A stretch of 64,000 nucleotides of DNA from Chrysaora quinquecirrha (taxonomy: Eukaryota > Cnidaria > Scyphozoa > Semaeostomeae > Pelagiidae): positions 267,001 to 331,000 of the forward strand of contig JACTAT010000305.1 in assembly GCA_014526335.1 (NCBI GenBank), in the 5' to 3' direction. A model generated the notes under the pieces. That model made no database searches. It had not been told where the DNA came from and was given only the letters and a program-made list of their open reading frames with translations. Below are positions 34,936 through 45,800 of this stretch, piece after piece. Both the position numbers and the translations under genes were made by a program. Position 1 is the first letter of the stretch; each line of letters begins with the position of its first letter.

Positions 34936-37506
34936 ATGATCAATGACAAAACACTCAAAATGGTATCTCTAACCGTGTTAATGTTGCTGCTGCTGCAATT
35001 AGAGCAACATTCAATGGAATATATCTCGGTATCTGTGCCAAACTGCAAGGATTCTAATTACAAAAGAAATCAGCAAAGTAACGATGCAAGGTGGTCTATT
35101 CTTCGAGATGGGGATTTCATTATTCAAGGAATATTACCATTGGCATCTGAAACAAGTTCCTGTAGTACAATCGAACGTATTGGGCTTATCTCTATGTTTT
35201 CATTACAGTATGCAATCGATCAGATCAATGAAAGCAATTTGTTACTGGCAAACTACAGCATTGGCTATCAGATTGACAACAGCTGTTACAGTATACCAAC
35301 GGTAATGGCAAGAGGCATCGAGATAGTTTCACAATATAGACCAGAATCAGTTTGCAAAGCAAGAACATGCATTGAAGGGTCAAACAAACTTAGGCCAATC
35401 ACGGCCGTTATTGGCACACAAAATTCGTATACTTCTATTCCACTTGCAAGCCTGTTTGGTCTTTATAAGATTCCTCAGATCAGTCCAACAGCATCAAGTA
35501 GACTATTAAGTAAGAAGAGTTTGTATCCATCTTTCTTCAGGACGATTCCATCAGACACCCACCAAGCTATGGCTGTCTCAGACGTTCTGAAACATTTCAA
35601 CTGGAATTATGTCTATGCTATAGGCAGCGATGATAACTACGGAAAACTGGGGATAAGTACAATGAAAGAATATGCAGAAGAAATGGGTTTCTGCATAGTT
35701 GAAGATGATTATATACCACATCTAATTCATGAAATGCAAATCAAAGCGAAGAAAATCGCAAATAGGTTAAGGGAAGTGCCAAATGCCGCTGTCATTGTTA
35801 TTTTCGCGTATGATGATCAGATACAGGTTGTAATGAAAGAAGTTCAAGAATGGGGATTAGAAAGAACTTGGATTATGAGTGATGCATTTGATTTATTCGA
35901 TACAAGTAAGGCTGGCATCAAGGAGACTTCCTTACAAGGAATACTAAGAGTTTCTCCAATAAACAGGAAAATCCCAGGGTTAAAAGAATATGTAATGAAA
36001 AAGATTTCAAAAGAAGCACAGTGCAATAAGTTTCTTGAATTGTATTTAACACAGAGATTCGATTGTCGAATCAATAATACAGCAGTACTTTGTGCTAATG
36101 AGACATTGGAAAGCATGGCAAGTAAGATAACAAGTTATTCGAATTTCGCATTTGCGCATATTGTCGATGCATTGGATGCCACAGCACATGCATTACAATC
36201 CACACTGCATAAAATGTGCAAAGACGACAAAGAAACAACATGTCCACTGTATAAAACTATTAATCCTCAGGTGCTAACCGAAGAGCTGCTTGCTGTGAAA
36301 TTCAAGACATTTTACAACACAACATTCACTTTCAACAAGGATGGTGATCCAGTTAATTCATTCTATTACATTGATAACGTGCAGAAAGTTAACGGTAGGT
36401 TCAAATTTGTCAGTGTAGGCCAATGGGACCCTCAAGAACGTCTTCAAATACGCGAACAAGATATTGTGTGGCCATTATGGGCTCGTAATACGAGACCTAG
36501 ATCTGTTTGTAGTGACGATTGCCATCCAGGGCAATACGTGTCCGCAAGAACTGAGTGCTGCTGGAGCTGCCAACGATGTCCTCTTAATCAAATAAGCAAG
36601 GGTAGAAACATGGATAACTGCACTAAATGTCCGGATGGATCCACTGCTAATAAGCATGCAACTGAATGCTTGAAGAATACATTGCATATTCTTACTGCAG
36701 AGACAGCTGCGGGTATCTCTATTACCATCATTAACAGTATCGGGATAGTACTTAACGCTGCAATTTATATAGGATATCACAAATATCTAAAATACCATCT
36801 GACGATAATGCCACATCATCATTATATTTCAATGGTTCAAGTAACCCTTTCCTTTATGTACGGGACTTTATTACTAATGGATCGCACAGAAGCCTACTGC
36901 AGTATAACAGGCATTTTGAGTTCTTTACTTTTGACTGGCTTTGCTGTACTACTGATGGCCAAAACCCATTTCTTCATAAAGGTCGTTCGCAGGGTTATCC
37001 TCCCTGTTTCAAGGATATCTTTGGCGTGGTCTCACTGCATTTTGATGATGATATTAATGCTGATACATATTGTGTTGTTAGTAGCTTGTTTGGTACATGA
37101 TCCACTTGACATCGTTGAAGAAATATCAACAGGTTCAAGAGAAATATCATTAACTTGCTATGGAAAATTCAGCGTACTTCAGTTCATTACACTTCTGTGT
37201 TATCCTTTATTATTGTTAGTTTTAGCAACTATTCTTGCATTCAGAGAGAGAAGTGACGAACAAAACCATGGGGAAGCTAAATACCTGAATTTCACAGCAA
37301 TTGCAATGTGCATTGTCGTTGTTGCATCCATGCCAACGTTTAGATTTGTCGCTGGAATATACAGATCTATTGTCTTGGCGTTTACGTATGACGTGTTTGC
37401 TTTTACGTACATTGGATGTCTTAAGATTCCAAGACTTTACGTCGTTTTCACAAACAAGATTAACGGAGTGGAACATAGTGAGGTTATAGCCAGGGTCGAT
37501 TCCTAA
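34936..37506 (+). CDS. Class C G-protein-coupled receptor, metabotropic-glutamate type, intronless
   Basis: A single open frame of 856 aa. A Met at residue 9 (MVSLTVLMLLLLQ) starts the hydrophobic signal peptide and may be the real start. The Venus-flytrap domain spans about 35-505, the cysteine-rich linker about 523-578 (CSDDCHPGQYVSARTECC), and seven helices about 590-835, with a very short tail ending EVIARVDS. Amino-acid-binding residues seen in mGluRs are kept: ASS 186-188, Thr 208 in PSDT, Tyr 235 in DNYGK and Asp 316 in MSDAF. The motif after TM7 is KIPRL, Arg replacing the usual Lys. It shares long similar blocks with the receptor at 23309-26101, for example GIEIVS-YRP-SVC, SIPLASL-GLY-IP and SFFRTIP-DT. 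The two are therefore local duplicates, now diverged and divergently oriented. The lack of introns next to intron-rich neighbours suggests an ancestral retroposed or intron-free lineage. Confidence 0.93.
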   Translation: MINDKTLKMVSLTVLMLLLLQLEQHSMEYISVSVPNCKDSNYKRNQQSNDARWSILRDGDFIIQGILPLASETSSCSTIERIGLISMFSLQYAIDQINESNLLLANYSIGYQIDNSCYSIPTVMARGIEIVSQYRPESVCKARTCIEGSNKLRPITAVIGTQNSYTSIPLASLFGLYKIPQISPTASSRLLSKKSLYPSFFRTIPSDTHQAMAVSDVLKHFNWNYVYAIGSDDNYGKLGISTMKEYAEEMGFCIVEDDYIPHLIHEMQIKAKKIANRLREVPNAAVIVIFAYDDQIQVVMKEVQEWGLERTWIMSDAFDLFDTSKAGIKETSLQGILRVSPINRKIPGLKEYVMKKISKEAQCNKFLELYLTQRFDCRINNTAVLCANETLESMASKITSYSNFAFAHIVDALDATAHALQSTLHKMCKDDKETTCPLYKTINPQVLTEELLAVKFKTFYNTTFTFNKDGDPVNSFYYIDNVQKVNGRFKFVSVGQWDPQERLQIREQDIVWPLWARNTRPRSVCSDDCHPGQYVSARTECCWSCQRCPLNQISKGRNMDNCTKCPDGSTANKHATECLKNTLHILTAETAAGISITIINSIGIVLNAAIYIGYHKYLKYHLTIMPHHHYISMVQVTLSFMYGTLLLMDRTEAYCSITGILSSLLLTGFAVLLMAKTHFFIKVVRRVILPVSRISLAWSHCILMMILMLIHIVLLVACLVHDPLDIVEEISTGSREISLTCYGKFSVLQFITLLCYPLLLLVLATILAFRERSDEQNHGEAKYLNFTAIAMCIVVVASMPTFRFVAGIYRSIVLAFTYDVFAFTYIGCLKIPRLYVVFTNKINGVEHSEVIARVDS

Positions 37507-38400
37507 GTGGCAGAAATAAATGTATCTGATTGCAGGAAAATTCTTGCTAAACCGACATCTTCGTAGTGCCAAAAGGACACAGGAATAACGGTCAGCCGTT
37601 ACTTGACATTTAATTCAATTTACCAAAGAAGAGCATCGAAAAAAAGGAAAAAACTAGGGAAGATTTCTCACCTAGTATCCTCGTACTCCATAATATTTCA
37701 TTGCCGTTTTACATGTTCGCATACTTGTAATTACTGCTGTCATGTTGTAGACTATTATCAGAACATTGCAATTTGGTATTGGAGTAATAGCATTAATGTA
37801 CCAGTAATCTAATGATGTGGCTGGCTTTAACATAAAAAAGAAACTATTTAAGATGTTTGAAATATGCAAAAAATTCCTCTAAAAATAGACCGTCCCTCCG
37901 CCCCGGTCCACTCGTGGAAGCCATGCAAATAGCTACGACGAAATGGGCGTTCAAGTAGAAGCAAGGAAAACCTAGCTAAACATTGTTTATAGACGAACAA
38001 GTATCATCTTCATCGACACGATTTTCTGATTGTCATGATTATGATTTGCCTTTGAAATAGTTTGATCTAAATTGATTGTGAGCATTTCTCCATTCTTTTG
38101 ACTTTGGCGTTGGTTCATGAGTGCTATCTGTATTCTGAAATTGAAAAAGGAAAAATCAAATTGCTGCAAAAAGACTACAAATTAGCAAAGTATGGAAACT
38201 TAAATACGTATGCATGGGATCCTAAAGTCGCAATGACAGGTGCACAAGTAGGTAGTTGTTCTTGTTGTTACTTTATTTTGAGAAGGCTGTTGTTTCTATC
38301 TTTTTCAGCTAATTTAGGCCTACTAAACAAGCCGCATCCAGGCATGGGACCCCTAGTTTAACGTTCCTTCCGAAGGACGGCACAGTGAGCTGTTTAGTCA
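37507..38400. other. Intergenic stretch
   Basis: No gene recognised. An open, Lys-rich frame at about 38098-38246 (HECYLYSEIEKGKIK) followed by GTGCAAG could be an exon but has no recognised relative or acceptor, so it is not called. Confidence 0.35.
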
Positions 38401-39720
38401 TCCATCTGGAAAGTCACCCATCCAGATGCTGACCCCACACGACCAAGTTTAACTTCAGCTGTCTAACGAGAACTGACTGAGAAGCTTGGCCACTCACTCC
38501 ATGTAGTAGACATATTCTGAGGAAGTCAAAACATTGATATTGTGGCAACAGAAACACATTTTCTCGGACCAACCCAGTCATAAGTAAGAAAAAATTCAAG
38601 TTATCCGATTCTGAATTTCGAAAACGGTAGCCTCAATAGGTTAAGAGGATTTCTTAACCTTCTGCGCGAAGGCAGACTTCCGAGAGAATTTCACTAGCCC
38701 TTTTCTCATTTGGATATCTAATCGAGCTTGAAACAAATTTGCATCAAACTCGAAACGAGAAAAATGAATTCCAGAATTCGAAAAAAAATTAACGGCATAT
38801 ATACCGAATTGGAAATACTCTTAATCGAATAAGAACCTAAATATCCAACCGTTGTCGATGTTTTGCATTCGATAATTGTTTGAGAAATGTATTTCTTTCC
38901 CTGCAATGTCTACCGTTTTCAGAATTTGTTTGTCTTAGAATTCCCAATCAAATACTTCATTCATGTGCTGCGTTTTTCTCTCAAAAGTCTGCCAAAGCTT
39001 TTGCCTTCACGCAGAACCTGCTGAGCCTACTGTTTTCGAAATCCAAAATCGGACAAATTTAATTTTTCGTCACTAATGACTGGATTGGTAGTAGTAAATG
39101 TGTTTCTATTGCCACAATATCGGTATTTCGACTTCTTCAGATGATGTCTACTACAATTACTTTCATTAGCAGCAATCTTTAGCAAAATTGAACAATTTTT
39201 AATTTTGTTACATCTGATTCAATTTTTACCAAAAAGATTTATATCTAACAGCCTATGATATCTAACACTATCAGCCACTTTTGTACTAAATTTAAGCAAA
39301 ATCTTCTATTTTTTGTCACTTATGACTGGATTGGACCTGGTAAGCGTGTTAATGTTGCCATTGAAGCACCAACATCGAAATTTTGACTTCATCATATGAT
39401 GTCTACTGCCATCACCCACTTGTGTACCAAACTTAAATAAAATTGAACAACGTACATTTTTGTCATGTCTGACTACAGTTCTTCCCGAAAGTGTGCCATT
39501 GGTACCACGGAAGGCTATGAGATCTACCATCATAGCCCATTTTTTGAGATATTAAACTGGACTTGTTCCAAAAAATGTGTCACTGGTTTCATGGAATGAA
39601 CGGAATTGAATGGCACCAATGGCCAGGATACCAAAATTTCGGCTTTTTCGTAGGGTGTCTACTACCACCACCCACCTCTGCATCAAATGTTAGCAGCGTC
39701 GGGTATTTTTCCATTTTCGA
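38400..39720. repeat. Degenerate repeated block
   Basis: Several diverged partial copies, some inverted, of a sequence containing CACT(T/A)ATGACTGGATTGG, TTGCCA(C/T)AATATCG / GTTGCCATTGAAG, TTCGACTTCTTCA and GATGATGTCTACT. They occur near 38515-38590 (inverted), 39070-39150 and 39315-39410, with a weaker copy at 39465-39540. No coding capacity and no clear ends. Confidence 0.5.
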
Positions 39721-39864
39721 CCATTTTCATCGTCTTGGTCCAGGACTGGGCCGCAAAGATGGGAAGGTTTAAAAGGAAAGAGCAGCCAAGAATAAAACTG
39801 AACAGTTATCTGAGTCTTATTCTTAAGGTATATTTTATGGATAATTGCTCAGCATAACAGTTCG

Positions 39865-42800
39865 TTAAAACGAATTATGCCTATGCAGCTTGAGAAATCT
39901 ACAAATAACATTAAGAGTTGTGGAAATGAAAGTTCGCCTCTTATTTCTCGCCTACAGATTCTTCAACAAAGAAAAAAACGATATGGTAGTGTAATATCTT
40001 CGAGAGGGCATAAACAGAGAGACTGCTACATCTTGATATCCGAACGAAACTAATACAAATCAATGAATAATGTTACCGTATTTCCTCTAATAAACGCCGC
40101 CCTCAGATAAACGCCGCACTCTATTAAACGCCGCACTTCGAGACGAACCTTTGTAATAAACGCCGCCCTCTAATAAACGCCGCTGTCTATTAGACGCCGC
40201 ACTTCGAGCCGAGCCTCTGTAATAAACGCCGCTATCTAATAAACGCCATTCTCTATTAAACGCCGCACTGCTAGCCGAACCTTTGTAATAAACGCCGCTC
40301 TAATAAACGCCATTCTCTATTGAACGCCGCACTTCTAGCCGAACCTTTGTAATAAACGCCGCCCTCTAATAAACGCCGCTCTCTATTAAACGCCGCATGC
40401 TGGAAAGCGGCGTTTATTAGAAAAAAAACCAAACAAGAAATCACAAATAGTTGATACGAATTCACTTGTTTTTTATCAACAAATTTTTATTTATTTTACC
40501 ACAACGTAAACACTTCTTCAGTAAACTCTACATTTTTCACACAATCTTTTGTTTTTGGGAAAGAAAACATTGTTTAAAGTCAGTTTATCTATTTTCTCAT
40601 TTCTCGTTTTGAAATAAACGCCACCCTCTGATAAACGCCGTCCTCTAATAAACGCCGTATTTGAAAGCTTGATTATGTAATGAGGAAATACGGTATTTAG
40701 AACACAAAGAAACAATAAAAATTAACCATAGGGAGTCTAGAATCCAAATACTATAGATTGCTGATACTAACCTTGAAATGAGATCTTTTTACCATAGTTA
40801 TAAGTCGTCTAGATATTTTAGATGTTAATTTTTGTTCACTGTTGGCCGTGATTTCAAAGCATGGATGTTGGTGCACCAGTTCATGTGTATAACTATGATA
40901 CAATGGAATATTACAGAAAAATAACATGTTAGGAAAAAGAACTATTTAAGAAAATAAAAAGTTGAACTTTCCATAGCTTTTCTAAAGCCCATATAATGCA
41001 TTAAATGAGTGAGGATATACCCAGCCATTCAACTGAAGAAGGCTCAACATAGCAAAAACACAAAGTCAAACGGGAGGACAGCCCTGGGTATTACTTGGAG
41101 AGTTACTTAGTGTGGAAACATCGTTGGCTCTCTGGTCATACAGTCCAGGTTCCAATCCCATATATTTTGATATGCCACTTATCAAAAAATCCTATCCGAA
41201 ATGATGTACATTTCCGTTTTCTAGTCTAGCTGACAATATACAGTCAACTCTGTTTAATTCGAACTCGTGTAATTCGAACTTCTACTAATTCGAACGAAAT
41301 TCTCAGGTCCTTCGAAAAGGACCTAACAAGCCCTTATGAAAAATCCTGTATAATTCGACTGTCTATAATTCGAGCTTTCTGTAATCCGACCACTTTTGTT
41401 GGTCCCCTGAGGAAACAACCTTCATAATTCGAACTTTCTGCGAAAAAACTGACGATTTTAGCTCTTAATTTCAATCAATGTTTTCTAAAGTTGATGGGAT
41501 GATTTTTGACGGTTTTCACGTAAAGAGAGATTTATCAAGCCGAAAAAAGCAAAGCACTATACCCGATTTCTTCAGAAAGCTTTGAAAGACTACAGCCTTG
41601 CATACCTTTGTGTTCCACTTTTTATCGAAAGTCCAAAAAAGTTGTGACTGAAAATTTTTTTATTTGTTGACAAATGCTATACTTGTTGCGATTATATGGA
41701 TAAACACTATAACAAAAGTATCTGGGGGGTAAATTCGTATAAATCGAACTTTTTGTAGCTAATTCGAATGTTTCCACGATCCCCCAGAGAGTTCGAATTA
41801 GACAGAGTTGCCTGTACTCTTAAACGATCTAGTATGGCCACGGGAAATGCTATTTAGAATATCTTGGCAAAACTCTAATATTTTCAGTAACAGGTACGAA
41901 ATTCTCGTAAAGATTAGTCTGACAAAGACTATTATTTAAAGAAAAGCTGGTCTACTCATATTGACGTGAAACTGCTTAAAATTATTTAACTGACAATTGC
42001 TTCTAATATTCAAAGTCATTTGTTCCTCGTGTTATGGTCCTCTTATTGTTGTTAAGTAGTTTATAAGTAGTCTAATCCGTTATATGTATTGTATAAAATT
42101 TTGGAGACATATTATACAAAGTTTCGAAGAGGCAACTGGGAAGAAGTAAATGGACTTGGGACGTGGCAGCGGAAAGAAGTACCCTTTAAACAAGATTTGC
42201 CCACCGAAGGGTATCATACAAAATAAAAACCTTGTCTAGCCAAAGTTATTTTCCCGAAGGTCTTGGTGGCACAAAACTGCTCAATATTTCAAAAAGACCC
42301 GTACCAACAAGATAATAAACTTATGTCATGAATCCCTTGTAAGACTTATCAATGCTCTAGTTCTATCACATCTCGATTACGGGAATGCTTCGCTGTTCGG
42401 ACTTCCAGAATCGACCATAAGACCAATGCAATGTATTTAAAACTCTGCGGCCAGGCTAGTACTCCGTCCGTCAAAATTCGAACATATCACTCCAGCTTTA
42501 CAGAAGTTACACTGGTTGCCAATTAAATATCGCATACAATTTAAGATCATGACCATTGTTTACAAAGCATTTCATAATGCAGCTCCAGAATACATATGTG
42601 ACTTGATTGAGTCCAAAACGTCAAAATATTCGCTATGCTCTGTCAATGGTATAAATCTTATGGAACGATGATCTCACCGGAAGACTTTCTTCTTTTAGAT
42701 ACAAGGGACATTGGACATTATTGATTGTAAAGAGCCAAAGATAAATAAACTAATTAATATTTAATATATTAATATATTAATAATTAATAAATAAATTTGA

Positions 42801-45800
42801 TTTCGCATTATGTAAGTTTTACTATTATTATTATAAACTTACGTGGGAGCGTAAACAGGTAACCAGTAAACAAGTCTTCCCCCAAGTCGTAAGTAGTGTG
42901 CAGCGAATTCTATCAAATCGATTATTATGTCAGAAAGTTGATGCAGTGAACTTGTTGGAAACAGTGTGACATCTCTACAAAACGGAAGAGATTTTCATCA
43001 TAATTCATTAACCACGATAATTCATTAAGGTTAGCTTAGAGTAAGAAAACTATTTATAACCCACGAACATAAAATTGATGCAAGAGAAATAAAGACAAAT
43101 TAGAAACTGGGCTAACTTACAAGTCTTTATCTGTTTCAGATTTATTGTCTTCTTTTGCAGTGAGTTTTCGGCCTCCTTCTCTTATGCCATAAGGAGCTAA
43201 AACGATATTACGATAACCTATGAAATTGAAATATTGAAATTAAAATAAAAGTATTTAAAACTACTTCATAATACTTTTATTTGTTCAGTCATTATCAAGT
43301 TATATACTCAAATAAATATTTTCAAAGTAACAATGAAACCATAAAAAGGTTTTTTCTGAGTTGCCCCAAAGGCCAAAATGACGAAACAAAATCAATGGAC
43401 AAGAACGTGAAAATAAAACAGCAGAAACACCCAACCAAATAAAAAGAAAAGTGACAGAAATTTCATGTTACATTCGACATTGCTAAGGGAAGCTAAGAGG
43501 AGCCTGAGGAGCCTCCACTATGATTGATCTCCTTGGCCAACAACAGCCTCACACAGCAATAGCAAAGAAATGGTAACAAATCTACACTCCTACAAAATTT
43601 GCAACTTGACAAACCACAAAAAATAAAAAAGGAGGGTATTAAGCAAATAGAACATGAAAAATAGAACGAGCAGAAAAGATATGAAAAACGAAATTTGAAA
43701 ATAGCAAGCCAGCAAAATGTTGTTACAGAATCACACCATTTATAAAAAAATATTTTCAACAAATATTCTAGGATGAGAAAAATAACAATATCAGCGATGG
43801 TAGGATTCTTACGATCTGTTATAATTGCATCGAATATTTCACAGCATCTAAGAGGTGTATGACAAACATCAGCAGTCATAACATCAACGTAATTATCCAA
43901 TAAACCATACTGATGATAATTTGTACGAATTATTTCATCTCTTGCTAAAAGAATGAAAATATCTCCCGTAAAATTTTCCAGTAAAACATGCTGCAACAGA
44001 AGAATGAATAAGATAAGAAAATGGATCTGAAGTGATGAGAGTCTCGAAAATTTTAATTGACGAAAATTTCAAGCGAGGAAAATTTAAATATTGCCGAGAT
44101 TCAAGGAAAAAAATTGTTTCTTAGGCAATATTTTTGTAAAATCTTTGAAAACAAATGGTCGTTACCTACTGCCATGGGAAAGAAAAAGGAAAATTCAGCT
44201 TGCAATGCAAGGTTGATAAACAGTGTAGTAAATCAAGGAGATTAGATTAATGACTAAAATTCAATGCAAAAAAGAAGCAGAACTCTTATTGGTAATTATG
44301 TAAATTATTGGCAAGATGTAAATATGAAAAAAGCAAACACTTAGGAAGGAAAAGAACCATTTTGGCAATTTTCAATCTACCACATCACATCCCCAAATAT
44401 TTGTTCATCGATATGCTTTCTAGGCCTAGGCATCAATTGCTGAACTGCCTGTTATAGATTGGTAGATATTGGTAACTCCCACCGAAGAAGAGAAGAAGTA
44501 CATGACGTACAGAAACCATAACATTGTAAAATATTCTGAGACTTGAAAACTTGAAAATGCTCCTACTTTTCAAGAGTCCGATGTTGCTAGTTTTAGTTTT
44601 AATTTTCTTGCCCTATCATCTCAAGAAATGACTAATCGACCATAAATTTTGAAGAGAGGAAGATAAGAAAAAAGGAAAGTTACTACGTTTTCCAGGAACT
44701 TTGGGTAGGAATGTATCTAGATGCTTAGTTGTTGAAGCTGGGCACTCTGTGGAGGCTTATGATCAGCAGCCTTGGCCTTTTCTATTCTAAACGAAAAAGA
44801 AAAGAAAAAATTGCTACCTCGCCACTGATTGTTTCCTGCTCTTGAAGACCTACCTAAAGAAGAACATTATAACAGAAATTTACAAGGATTTTAGAAATAA
44901 GTGATGCCATCAGCAATATCCAGCTAAAAAAGAGGATGCTGTTTTTAGCAAGACGTTTACATAAATGAAAATCGTTTGGATTAGGTCTCTGTTGTTAAAC
45001 TGCAATATGTAAATCGGTTGAAAAACTTTTTGCGAAACGCTGACATAAGAGCTTTGCTTAAAAAAAAATCTCGTAAGTGAAAGAAACACAACATAAAAAG
45101 TGATATCAGGGATAATACTAACCTCTTCCATAGATGATTGTTTTGTCAATATCACTTCCTGCAGTATATGCACCGAAATGAGCACAACAAATCAATATGC
45201 TGCCTGAAAAGAAATATAAAACAGCACGCAGGGATGCTATGAAGTTTATAATTAGCAGTTTCTTATACCTTAAAAATTGAAAATCAATAATACGACTATC
45301 AGCTCCATAAAAAAAAACAACCTCCGAGAAAAGGTCCCAAAATATCAAATGCAATATTTGAAATCAAGCCCTCCCAATTATAACCCCACCACAGTAGAAG
45401 TATTCAATACGCCAAAGATAGCTACTAACAAACACGTTGTTTCGATGGTCTTTGAAGCAAAATTTCTCATGTCTATACCCCCCTAATTTATGCTCCCTGC
45501 TGATTGCAAGCCTAATGATTTGAACAGTAGCAATGACAGAAGTACAGTACTTGGATCGAAATTTTACGGTACAGAAACCGATGATAAAAGAAATTTATTA
45601 TAACCAATATACCCAACAACATTCAAAGATGACATACAGTAATTTGGATGGACTTACACTAGTTTTTTTATAAGTAATTATGCTCTAAGCCATAAAGTAG
45701 GGTTTCTTGACTTTGAGCACAATTGGTATAGTAAAAGTTTCTTGCAGAGTTTCTTAACTTAGAAATCGACAATTCTAAAATTTCTTGAAAACGCATTTAA

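Noticed and set aside
37603..37812. 69-codon ORF downstream of the plus-strand GPCR
   Set aside because: No family resemblance; AT-rich 3' flank.
40085..40400. CRISPR-like regular repeat
   Set aside because: The units are adjacent and imperfect, lie inside a TA-flanked eukaryotic MITE and have no unique spacers.
43493..43812. C-terminal part of a 167-codon minus-strand ORF
   Set aside because: Only 43813-43944 is a TRMT11 exon. The rest is read-through into the intron past a clear GTAAGAA donor, after which the DPPYG motif continues in the next exon.
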